From Clostridium sp. chh4-2 (GTDB taxonomy: Bacteria > Bacillota > Clostridia > Lachnospirales > Lachnospiraceae): 64,000 nt of DNA. Shown one piece after another: positions 35,997 through 43,602 of this stretch (positions are counted from its first letter, which is position 1; each line of letters begins with the position of its first letter). The translations under genes were made by a program, and so were the position numbers. The stretch is from contig NZ_PKUU01000008.1 of the NCBI RefSeq assembly GCF_002899675.1, forward strand, positions 185,891-249,890, in the 5' to 3' direction. The notes under the pieces were generated by a model, which worked only from the letters and a program-made list of their open reading frames with translations, had not been told where the DNA came from and ran no database searches.

Positions 35997-36038
35997 GTGA
36001 AGGCATTTTCCAAAATGCCTTCATGATTGATGTAAAAA
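35997..36038. repeat. REP-like repeat R7
   Basis: GTGAAGGCATTTTCC-AAAATGCCTTCAT followed by GATTGATGTAAAAA. It is a single copy directly downstream of the alcohol dehydrogenase gene. The following GCATTGG..ATTTATG resembles the DNA after A1. Confidence 0.75.
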
Positions 36039-36135
36039 TGCATTGGAGATTTATGCAAAGATCGATGTAAAATCAGATATAAAATATTTTTAGCAAAGCA
36101 GGTGAAAACCGGCGCAAAAGAGGAATCCAGGAAGA

Positions 36136-36189
36136 GAACACAGCCGTCAACGGGTCAAACAGGCCTTGGAAGGACTGTGTTCCTTTTTT
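36136..36189 (+). terminator. Probable terminator of the importer-deoC-ADH operon
   Basis: GAACACAG (36136-36143) pairs with CTGTGTTC (36175-36182), followed by CTTTTTT. The wider flanks (GGAATCC / GGATTC) can pair as well. The rest of 36190-36420 holds no recognised gene. Confidence 0.6.
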
Positions 36190-36426
36190 GGATTCTTTTC
36201 CTATGTATTTTTGCTCTTCAACGAAATTGCAATCCCTTTCACCTCTTAGCTTTACCTATATTTAACACCTCCCCCTCCTCTCATTTTACATACTTCCGAT
36301 ATGATAATTTTTGTTGTACCCGGAATAAATCCGGAAAGCCGCTAAGTATGAGAATACAGATAAAATATAACAGGCTTCACACAACATATAGAAAAATCAA
36401 AAAAACAAAATCAATCGATTCAAAAT

Positions 36427-36451
36427 GCCGTTTAGCCGGCGGAATGAGAGG
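36427..36451 (+). promoter_or_regulatory. 5' leader hairpin plus GGAATGAGAGG (motif copy d)
   Basis: GCCG (36427-36430) and CGGC (36437-36440) form a stem; GGAATGAGAGG follows and precedes ATG 36457 by 5 bases. It is nearly identical in layout to copy c at 23656. Confidence 0.5.
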
Positions 36452-36456
36452 AAAGT

Positions 36457-37554
36457 ATGAAAAAAAGAATAGTTTGCACAGCGTTATCGACTTTAATGAT
36501 TGCAGGATTATTATCAGGATGTTCCGGCAAAGCAAGCGCCAAAGAAGTGGATTTAAACAGCATGACCCTGGAACAGATTGCAGAAGAAGCCAAAAAGGAA
36601 GGGCGCGTGGATTCCGTTGGAATGCCGGATACCTGGGCCAACTGGGGAGAAACCTGGCAGGGGATTAAAGATACATATGGATTGGAGCATGTGGATACGG
36701 ACATGTCGTCGGCGGAAGAAATCGCTATATTCGAATCCGAGAAGAATAAGGCGACCAAAGAGATCGGTGATGTGGGACAGGCTTTTGGACCGGTGGCAGT
36801 GGAAAAGGGAGTCACGATGAAATATAAAACAAGCTATTGGGATTCCATTCCTGACTGGGCCAAGGATGACGATGGAGACTGGATCATCGCTTATTACGGA
36901 ACCATGACTATGCTGACCAATAAAAAACTGGTGCCGGAAGCACCAACGTCATTTGAGGATCTTTTAAATGGGGATTATATGGTGGCAGTAGGAGACGTGG
37001 CGAAGGCAACTCAGGCACAGTATGCGGTTCTGGCAGCGGCCATTGCCATGGGCGGTGACGAGTCTAATATAGAACCTGGACTAGAGTATTTTAGAAAGAT
37101 TGCCGAGCAGGGGCGTCTTGACTTAGGCGAATTTTCGATGGCGAGAATTGAAAAAGGGGAAGTTGGAGTGGCCTTTTTATGGGATTATAATGCTTTGGGC
37201 TATCGTGACCAGTTTGTAGAAAATAACCCAAGTGCGGATTTTGAAGCGAATGTGCCGTCAGAAGCGTCTATCCAAAGCGGTTACTGTACGATTCTTAACA
37301 AATATTCCCAGCGCCCTCATGCGGCTGCCATTGCAAGAGAATATATTCTCAGCGATGAAGGGCAGATTAACCTGGCAAAAGGTTATGCAAAGCCGGTGCG
37401 GAACGTGGAGATTCCGGCGGACTTAAAAGCAAAGCTGATAGATGACAGCCAGTATGCGAACGCGAGAATGGTAACTGACCAGGCTGCATGGGAAGAGACT
37501 GCAAAAACCATCGGAACGAAATGGCAGGAAGAAGTGGTAGCCTACGCAAAATAG
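36457..37554 (+). CDS. Extracellular solute-binding lipoprotein (FbpA/PotD class)
   Basis: 365 residues. Signal peptide MKKRIVCTALSTLMIAGLLSGCSG with lipobox LLSGC. The mature protein contains GVAFLWDYNALGYRDQF and HAAAIAREYILSDEGQINLAKGYA, typical of bacterial binding proteins for iron, polyamines, thiamine or phosphonates. It starts an operon with two permeases, a PotA-like ATPase and a PHP phosphoesterase. The associated hydrolase makes an organophosphate ligand more likely than iron, but this is inference. Confidence 0.85.
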   Translation: MKKRIVCTALSTLMIAGLLSGCSGKASAKEVDLNSMTLEQIAEEAKKEGRVDSVGMPDTWANWGETWQGIKDTYGLEHVDTDMSSAEEIAIFESEKNKATKEIGDVGQAFGPVAVEKGVTMKYKTSYWDSIPDWAKDDDGDWIIAYYGTMTMLTNKKLVPEAPTSFEDLLNGDYMVAVGDVAKATQAQYAVLAAAIAMGGDESNIEPGLEYFRKIAEQGRLDLGEFSMARIEKGEVGVAFLWDYNALGYRDQFVENNPSADFEANVPSEASIQSGYCTILNKYSQRPHAAAIAREYILSDEGQINLAKGYAKPVRNVEIPADLKAKLIDDSQYANARMVTDQAAWEETAKTIGTKWQEEVVAYAK

Positions 37555-37583
37555 AAATAGGGACGGCGGATTGAGAGGGTTAT

Positions 37584-38435
37584 ATGAAAGCATTAAAAGG
37601 GAAAACTTATTTATTTGCACTGCTGCCGTTTTTGCTGCTGGCAGGGATGTTTGAACTGGTACCGATCCTTACGGTTGTGGTGAAAAGCTTTATGCCGGAA
37701 GGAGGGGGAATCGGTTTTACCCTGGAACATTATCAGAGTATTTTTACGAAAAAGTTATATAGGTCAGCAATTGGAAACAGTCTGATTGTGGCTGTGTTTT
37801 CTTCCATCATCGGTCTGATAATCGCATTTATCGGTGCAAAAGCGGCTTATAGTGAAAGCGGCAGAGGAAAGAAATTTTTTATGAGCATTTTAAATATGGT
37901 ATCCAATTTTTCCGGAGTGCCGCTGGCTTTTTCCTACATCATTCTGTTTGGAAATGTGGGGGTGATGACCATGATTGGAAAGACATATGGAATCGGGGCT
38001 CTGGCAGGTTTTCCGCTTTATACGGTGTGGGGACTGCTTCTGATCTATGTGTATTTTCAGGTTCCATTGGCTACGCTTTTGCTGATTCCGGCCTTTGATT
38101 CCATTAAAAAAGAGTGGAAGGAGGCGGTCAGCCTGTTGGGAGGCGATGAAAGGACATTTTGGTTTAAAGTGGGGATTCCGGTCTTAAAACCCAGCATATT
38201 GGGCACATTTTCGGTGCTGTTTGCCAATGCCATATCCGCCTATGCCACGGCTTATGCTCTCCTTATGAATAACTTATCCATTTTGCCTATACGGATTTCG
38301 GAACAGTTTGTGGGGGACGTGGTACAGCGCCCCCAGTTCGGAAGCGCTCTGGCGGTGATTTTGATGCTTTTGATGGTGCTTTCCATCTATTTGAATGAAA
38401 AGGTGCTTCATATGCAGAAAGGAGGGAGGTCATGA
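37584..38435 (+). CDS. ABC transporter permease (PotB-like)
   Basis: 283 residues with about six membrane segments. The ATPase-contact loop EAVSLLGGDERTFWFKVGIPVLKP near residue 180 is the EAA motif. It overlaps the next permease gene by 4 bases (ATGA). Confidence 0.88.
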   Translation: MKALKGKTYLFALLPFLLLAGMFELVPILTVVVKSFMPEGGGIGFTLEHYQSIFTKKLYRSAIGNSLIVAVFSSIIGLIIAFIGAKAAYSESGRGKKFFMSILNMVSNFSGVPLAFSYIILFGNVGVMTMIGKTYGIGALAGFPLYTVWGLLLIYVYFQVPLATLLLIPAFDSIKKEWKEAVSLLGGDERTFWFKVGIPVLKPSILGTFSVLFANAISAYATAYALLMNNLSILPIRISEQFVGDVVQRPQFGSALAVILMLLMVLSIYLNEKVLHMQKGGRS

Positions 38436-39223
38436 AACGTTCGTCTAAGAAAGCGGGAGCGAAAATTGCCATCGCGGTGATTGGAATCTATCTTTTGTTT
38501 CCTTTGGTCATTACATTTTTGTATTCAGTATTCAATGAATGGATGGCGGTTCTTCCCACTGGATTTACGTTGAGGGCCTACCATGAGATACTGAGCGATC
38601 CGGCATTTTGGGAAGCCATAGGCAGAACTATTGTGATTTCCATATTTCCTATTGTGATCTGCACGGTTTTCGTTCTTTTAGCCATGTATGTGGTGGTGGT
38701 TTACCATCCAAAGCTGGATAAAATCATGAAAACATTATGTACTGTGCCGTATGCGATCCAGGGTGTAATCCTTCCGATCTGCGTGCTGTCTTTGTATGCC
38801 GCGGCGCCGGAACCATTTTCCAACAGGATCTTTATGCTGGTGTCCACCTACTGCATTGTGGTGCTTCCTTATATTTATCAGGGAATCCGCAATAATTTAA
38901 ACGGCGTGCACGCCCCAAGGCTGATTGAGGCCGCTCAGATGCTGGGAGCAAGCAAGTTTTATGCATTTTTTAAGGTGGTAGTTCCCAATATTGTAAGCGG
39001 CGTTACGGTTTCCGCCATGCTGGCTATGGCAATCGTGTTCGGCGACTTTGTGGTGATTAATACGGTGGCGGGCAATTATTTCCCCACCGCTCAGATGTAT
39101 CTCTATGATGTGATGAAAAAATCCGGGCAAAAGACCTGTGCGATCATTATTATCCTGTTTTTGGTCACATTATTTATCTCGGCGGGGGTATTTTTAAGAG
39201 GCAGGGACAGAAAGGAAAGATAA
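38432..39223 (+). CDS. ABC transporter permease (PotC-like)
   Basis: 263 residues, about six membrane segments; EAA loop EAAQMLGASKFYAFFKVVVPN near residue 170. It pairs with the preceding permease and lies 3 bases before the ATPase gene. Confidence 0.88.
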   Translation: MKRSSKKAGAKIAIAVIGIYLLFPLVITFLYSVFNEWMAVLPTGFTLRAYHEILSDPAFWEAIGRTIVISIFPIVICTVFVLLAMYVVVVYHPKLDKIMKTLCTVPYAIQGVILPICVLSLYAAAPEPFSNRIFMLVSTYCIVVLPYIYQGIRNNLNGVHAPRLIEAAQMLGASKFYAFFKVVVPNIVSGVTVSAMLAMAIVFGDFVVINTVAGNYFPTAQMYLYDVMKKSGQKTCAIIIILFLVTLFISAGVFLRGRDRKER

Positions 39224-39226
39224 GTT

Positions 39227-40234
39227 ATGTCATATATAGAATTTAAGCAGATTGATAAATACTATGGCACAAACCAGGTATTGAAGGGAATTGATCTGAA
39301 GATCGAAAAGGGAGAATTTGTCACCCTGTTAGGCCCTTCCGGATGCGGAAAAAGTACGCTGCTGCGCTGCCTTTCCGGCTTAGAAGAGATATCCGGCGGA
39401 CAGATTCTTCTGGACGGAGAAGACATTACACACAAAGATCCGAAAGACCGCAATATAGGTATGGTATTTCAGCAGTACAGCCTGTTCCCCAATATGACGG
39501 TGGAGGAGAATATCGCATTTGGCCTCAAACTGAAAAAAACAGGTCAGAAGGAGATTGAAAAAAGGGTGCTGGAGGCCATTAAAATGGTGGAATTAGAGGG
39601 AAAGGAGCGCCAGTACCCCATGAACCTGTCCGGCGGACAGCAGCAGAGAGTGGCGCTGGCCAGAAGTATCGTGATGCGTCCAAAGGTTCTGCTTCTGGAC
39701 GAACCGCTGAGCGCCATCGATGCAAAACTGAGAAAATCCCTTCAGAACAGCATTCGCCAGATTCATAAAGAAATGGGGCTGACCTCCATTTTCGTCACCC
39801 ACGACCAGGACGAGGCCATGGTCATGTCGGATGTGATTCATCTGTTCCACGCCGGAAAGATCGAGCAGTCCGGCAGCCCCATCTCCATGTACACACAGCC
39901 GGTTAGCCGATTTGCCGCCGGTTTTATCGGCAATTACAACATCCTGTCCAAAGACGAGTTCTTCTGCGTAACGCGCAGGGAAATATCCGGCAGCGAAATT
40001 GCCATCCGCCCGGAAACCCTTCAGATATCGGCAGGACCGATTGACGGGCCTGACGAATACCGGTTTGACGGAGTGATCGTGGACAGCATTCCGAGGGGAA
40101 ATGTGCTCCGCTATCTGGTGGACGCAGGGGGCATCAAACTTCATGTGGATGTGTTGTTCAGGAGCAAAGTTCTGTTCGAAAACGGGATGAAAGTCAACCT
40201 TTCCGTGTCGGACAGAAACTGCATTCGCCTGTAA
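39227..40234 (+). CDS. ABC transporter ATP-binding protein (PotA/FbpC-like)
   Basis: 335 residues. Walker A GPSGCGKST near residue 37, signature LSGGQQQRVALARS near 136, Walker B VLLLDEPLSAID near 156, H-loop VTHDQDEAMVMSD near 190, with a C-terminal TOBE-like domain (IAIRPETLQIS). All catalytic motifs are consensus, unlike the importer at 29733-34056. It should energise the two preceding permeases. Confidence 0.9.
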   Translation: MSYIEFKQIDKYYGTNQVLKGIDLKIEKGEFVTLLGPSGCGKSTLLRCLSGLEEISGGQILLDGEDITHKDPKDRNIGMVFQQYSLFPNMTVEENIAFGLKLKKTGQKEIEKRVLEAIKMVELEGKERQYPMNLSGGQQQRVALARSIVMRPKVLLLDEPLSAIDAKLRKSLQNSIRQIHKEMGLTSIFVTHDQDEAMVMSDVIHLFHAGKIEQSGSPISMYTQPVSRFAAGFIGNYNILSKDEFFCVTRREISGSEIAIRPETLQISAGPIDGPDEYRFDGVIVDSIPRGNVLRYLVDAGGIKLHVDVLFRSKVLFENGMKVNLSVSDRNCIRL

Positions 40235-40251
40235 ATTGAGAAGACAGGTTA

Positions 40252-40322
40252 CGATTCACAGCCCCGGCGGCAAACTGCCAAAACCGGAGCGGAAGGCAGG
40301 GACCACAGGGACTGCGAATCAT
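40252..40322 (+). other. Structured intercistronic segment upstream of the PHP gene
   Basis: GATTCACAG and CTGCGAATC enclose an inner CCGG-CGGC...GCC-CCGG hairpin and a GGCAGGGACCACAGGG tract. It is compact enough to be an RNA element, but no known riboswitch class matched by eye. It lies between the ATPase gene and the PHP gene. Confidence 0.35.
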
Positions 40323-40345
40323 AATAAGAACAGAGGAAGAAGAGA

Positions 40346-41338
40346 ATGGAACGATGTGGATTTAAACATTTGAAAAACTGGTATAAAGGCAATCTTCACA
40401 GCCATACCACAAACTCGGACGGTTTGCTGACGCCAGAGGAATCTGTGGAGCTGTTCAAAAGCCATGGGTATCATTTTTTGTGCCTGTCGGAACATGACTG
40501 CTATACGGATTACAGAAATGAATTTGATTCTGAGAATTTTATCATTCTTCCGGGGCTGGAAGCTTCGGCAGTGTTGTTTGAGAACAGGAATTTCCCCAAC
40601 CGCCTGAAGGTCCACCACATTCATGGTATCTTAGGGACAAAAGCCATGCAGGAGAAGGCGTCGGAGAACGGAAAACTGTTCAAACATATGGAGCGGAAGG
40701 AACCCCTCCGGTACTATGGAACCTGGAACGGAGCGGAAGCGGCGCAGCGGCTGGCGGATGAACTGAGGGAGAAAGGCTGCATAACGACGTATAACCATCC
40801 CATATGGTCCAGAGTCAGGGAGAGCGAGTTTATAGACACCAAGGGACTGTGGGCGTTGGAGATCTTTAATTATGATACGGTAAATGAAAGCAGCACCGGA
40901 TTTGACACGACTTACTGGGATGTTATGCTGAGAGAAGGCAAAAGGATTTTAGGATTTGCTTCCGATGACAATCACAATGAAGGGCTGTTTGACGATTCCT
41001 TCGGAGGCTTTATCGTGGTTAATGCGGATGCTCTGACCCATGAGGACATTGTGGAAAATATGATCTGCGGGAATTATTATTCCTCTTCAGGGCCTGAGAT
41101 TTATGACTGGGGAATTCGTGACGGCAGAGTTTATGTGAACTGCAGCCCTGTGTACCGGATTGATTTTATAGCGGGCAATTTTGTAAATGACGGCAGGAGC
41201 ATGGTGTGCAGGTCTAAAGAAGAGACGGTTTCGGAAGCATTTTACGATCTGAAAGGCCATGAAACTTATGTGCGCGTTGAATGCACGGACAGGGTAGGAA
41301 AGACGGCCTGGAGCAATCCCATTTATTTAATTCCTTAA
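40346..41338 (+). CDS. PHP domain phosphoesterase
   Basis: 330 residues of the PHP (polymerase and histidinol phosphatase) metal-dependent fold. Motifs in order: KGNLHSHTTNSDG near 15, FLCLSEHDCYTDY near 47, LPGLEAS near 70, ITTYNHPIW near 150 and LGFASDDNHN near 208, which together give a trinuclear metal site. It probably hydrolyses a phosphoester or small phosphodiester. It follows the importer genes by about 110 bases and lacks a signal peptide, so it acts in the cytoplasm on what the importer brings in. The substrate is unknown. Confidence 0.85.
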   Translation: MERCGFKHLKNWYKGNLHSHTTNSDGLLTPEESVELFKSHGYHFLCLSEHDCYTDYRNEFDSENFIILPGLEASAVLFENRNFPNRLKVHHIHGILGTKAMQEKASENGKLFKHMERKEPLRYYGTWNGAEAAQRLADELREKGCITTYNHPIWSRVRESEFIDTKGLWALEIFNYDTVNESSTGFDTTYWDVMLREGKRILGFASDDNHNEGLFDDSFGGFIVVNADALTHEDIVENMICGNYYSSSGPEIYDWGIRDGRVYVNCSPVYRIDFIAGNFVNDGRSMVCRSKEETVSEAFYDLKGHETYVRVECTDRVGKTAWSNPIYLIP

Positions 41339-41451
41339 TTCATGTGCAGTCTGTATTTTTGAAAATACAAAATTTTTTAGGCAACCTAAAAATTTGTGTA
41401 TATCATCGCAAAACAGCTCCTTTTTGTATGAATTCTTATGTATTTTGTGAA

Positions 41452-41479
41452 TTGTTATTCTTTTGCAACCTGATATAAT
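41452..41479 (+). promoter_or_regulatory. Promoter of the small membrane peptide gene
   Basis: TTGTTA (41452-41457) and TATAAT (41474-41479) with a 16-base spacer, 34 bases before ATG 41513. Confidence 0.6.
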
Positions 41480-41512
41480 AAGGATATCAAAAGGGAAAGA
41501 GAGGCGGTCAAG

Positions 41513-41596
41513 ATGTACGCTGTTGCTTATATCATCGTTTTCGGAATACTTGCATTTGACTTATATCCGATTATTAAAACCGGATTGAAAAAATAA
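41513..41596 (+). CDS. Small single-helix membrane peptide (27 residues)
   Basis: MYAVAYIIVFGILAFDLYPI is followed by IKTGLKK and a stop: one hydrophobic helix with a short basic tail, the layout of small regulatory or toxin-like membrane peptides. GAGG lies 8 bases before the ATG, and a TTGTTA-16-TATAAT promoter lies upstream. The gene is followed immediately by the promoter of the lysine riboswitch transcript. No function is assigned and it may still be chance. Confidence 0.5.
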   Translation: MYAVAYIIVFGILAFDLYPIIKTGLKK

Positions 41597-41600
41597 ATAG

Positions 41601-41630
41601 TTGACATACCCTGAATACTGATAGTATGAT
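41601..41630 (+). promoter_or_regulatory. Promoter of the lysine riboswitch transcript
   Basis: TTGACA (41601-41606) and TATGAT (41625-41630), spacing 18, about 20 bases before the riboswitch. Confidence 0.7.
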
Positions 41631-41649
41631 ATCAATGAATTTAATACTA

Positions 41650-41833
41650 TGAGATGCAATAGAGGCGCGGTGAAGATCAGTAGCCCCATGGAGGTCCGGC
41701 AGGAGCTGTGAGATGGGAGGAAAGGATTTACCGCCGAAACGAAGGAAACCTGCCGGTTTTATTCGTTGGGATGCAGTCTAAGAGGCTGCATACTCTCACT
41801 GTAAAGTGGAGGCGCTATTGGCTGGATTGTTAA
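41650..41833 (+). ncRNA. Lysine riboswitch (L-box)
   Basis: The conserved core appears in order: GAGATGCAATAGAGG, GATCAGTA, GGAGCTGTGAGATGGGAGG, ACCGCCGAAACG, TTCGTTGGGATGCA, GGCTGCATACTCTCACTG and GGAGGCGCTAT. This is the L-box pattern with its five-helix junction. A terminator follows at once, so lysine should switch off the downstream symporter and amidohydrolase genes. Confidence 0.95.
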
Positions 41834-41842
41834 TATGATATG

Positions 41843-41873
41843 AAAAGCAATGGCCTGTGCCGTTGCTTTTTTT
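41843..41873 (+). terminator. Lysine riboswitch terminator
   Basis: AAAAGCAATGGC pairs with GCCGTTGCTTTT, followed by a T run at 41867-41873. Confidence 0.88.
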
Positions 41874-41914
41874 ATATCATAGGAAAGTGAGCCTATGATA
41901 TAAAAAAGCCCTCC
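41872..41914. repeat. Terminator-adjacent palindrome, copy at the lysine riboswitch
   Basis: TTATATCATAGG ... CCTATGATATAAAAAAGCCCTCC: an 11-bp perfect stem beginning in the terminator U-run. The end AAAAGCCCTCC is identical to the tyrS copy. Confidence 0.7.
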
Positions 41915-41917
41915 AAT

Positions 41918-42014
41918 GCCAACTTCGTTGGCTATGGGGCCGCACTGCGGCGGTAAGGTATAATGTCGCTGAAGCGACCCGCCGCAGGCGGAGAATCCCG
42001 CAAGCGGGATTCTC
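41918..42014 (+). other. Five back-to-back mini-hairpins in the symporter leader
   Basis: In order: GCCAAC-TTC-GTTGGC (41918), GCCGC-ACT-GCGGC (41939), GTCGC-TGAA-GCGAC (41965), CCGCC-GCA-GGCGG (41979) and GAGAATCCCGC-AA-GCGGGATTCTC (41991). They lie between the riboswitch terminator and the gene, and would be transcribed only when the switch is on. Confidence 0.7.
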
Positions 42015-42129
42015 TCTTATGCCATAAAATCCAGACGTCAATTTTGCCAAAAACGAGAGTGTTGTCAACATTAACTGCAGCGCTCAAACAGTGATGATGC
42101 ATCAAAAAAGAAAACAGGGGGATATACAA

Positions 42130-43602
42130 ATGACTGAATTTTTTAACTGGTTTGCCTATGACATTTTATGGGGACCGCCGCTGATTGCAATTATGGTGAT
42201 AACCGGACTTTATCTGACCATCCGTACCGGATTTTTCCAGATCCGGCACCTGGGTTACATCTTTAACCGGACTTTGGGCTGCATTCTACGAAAAGACCAT
42301 GTCCAGGATGAAAACGACAAGGGGCTGCTGAGCCCATATGAAGCCATTGCCACAGCGGTAGGAGGATCGGTAGGATTCGGCAATATCGCGGGCGTTGCCA
42401 CGGCAGTGACCACAGGCGGCCCGGGAGCTGTGTTCTGGATGTGGATGACCGCTCTGATGGGAATGCTGATTAAGCAGGTGGAGGTTACTCTGGCTGTTTA
42501 TTACAGGCGGACCGATGAGGAGGGCAATCCTTACGGCGGACCTACCTATTATATGGAATACGGTCTGGGAGAGGAGCGCCATTGGGGGAAAAAATGGCTT
42601 CCATTGGCATTTGTCTTCGGCCTTGGAATCTTTTCCACATTTTTCATCAGCGCATCCAACTTTACTACATCGGAAGTTCTGGCGTCATCCCTGGGCTTAA
42701 AACAGGAACTGGCAGCCCTTATGCTGGTTATCTTTACATATGCCCTGATCTGGAGAGGCGTTAAGAAGCTGGGACAGATATTTGTGAAACTGGTTCCTGT
42801 TATGAGCGTGGGCTATCTTCTGTTCGGCATCGTAATCATCGTGCTGAACATTGGGAATCTGCTGCCTACGATCACAGCGATTTTCAGAGAGGCATTTACC
42901 GGAAGCGCCGCCCTCGGAGGATTTACCGGAGTGACTGTGTCGAAAGCCATTTCCACGGGTATGGCCCGCAGCGTTTACTCCAATGAAGCCGGTTGGGGAA
43001 CCAGCCCTATGGTTCATGCTTCCAGCAAGACAAGACATCCGGTGGAGCAGGGGCTTTGGGGTTCTTTCGAAGTATTTGTGGACACATTTGTGGTGTGTAC
43101 GGTGACTGCCCTCAGCGTATTGATCACCGGGGAGTGGACATCCGGAGCTACAAATGCTACACTTGCATTAAATGTATTCCGTGATAACCTGGGAGGTTTC
43201 GGCACGCTGTTTATGACCGTCACCATGGTGATTTTCTCTGTCACAACTTCCGGCGGCTGGTATGTTTATTATGAGGCCACTCTCCGCCACCTGGCAGGGG
43301 ATCATGCTAAGGTGAAAAAATGGCTGCTGCTCATGTTCCGCTATTTCTATGCGCTGCCGCCATTTCTGCTGACCCTTTATCTGATCCATGTGGGGGATCT
43401 GAGCATTTGGACGATGGTGGATATTACAAGCGGTATCCCGACCTTTATCAATGTTATTGTGGTGCTGATTCTGTCCGGAACTTACTTTAAACTGTTAAAG
43501 GACTATAAGGCGCGCTACATGAATGAAGGCAGGCCGGATGAAAACTTCCCGATTTTCTATGAAGACAAGAAAAAGCAAGAAGCGCTGGAAGGAAGAAAAT
43601 AA
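42130..43602 (+). CDS. AGCS-family sodium:alanine/glycine-type symporter under lysine riboswitch control
   Basis: 490 residues with about eleven membrane helices. The family motifs are visible: the opening FFNWFAYDILWGPPLIAIMVITGLYL, GSVGFGNIAGVATAV and TGMARSVYSNEAGWGTSPMVHA. Members carry alanine or glycine with Na+. Here the lysine riboswitch upstream implies a lysine-related substrate. The start at 42130 (MTEFFNW) has GGGGGATA upstream; an earlier ATG at 42091 is weaker. It shares TAATG with the amidohydrolase gene, so the two are co-translated. Confidence 0.92.
   Translation: MTEFFNWFAYDILWGPPLIAIMVITGLYLTIRTGFFQIRHLGYIFNRTLGCILRKDHVQDENDKGLLSPYEAIATAVGGSVGFGNIAGVATAVTTGGPGAVFWMWMTALMGMLIKQVEVTLAVYYRRTDEEGNPYGGPTYYMEYGLGEERHWGKKWLPLAFVFGLGIFSTFFISASNFTTSEVLASSLGLKQELAALMLVIFTYALIWRGVKKLGQIFVKLVPVMSVGYLLFGIVIIVLNIGNLLPTITAIFREAFTGSAALGGFTGVTVSKAISTGMARSVYSNEAGWGTSPMVHASSKTRHPVEQGLWGSFEVFVDTFVVCTVTALSVLITGEWTSGATNATLALNVFRDNLGGFGTLFMTVTMVIFSVTTSGGWYVYYEATLRHLAGDHAKVKKWLLLMFRYFYALPPFLLTLYLIHVGDLSIWTMVDITSGIPTFINVIVVLILSGTYFKLLKDYKARYMNEGRPDENFPIFYEDKKKQEALEGRK

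Noticed and set aside
40252..40322. c-di-GMP, ZTP or fluoride riboswitch
   Set aside because: The conserved cores of these classes were not found; only the general folding potential remains.
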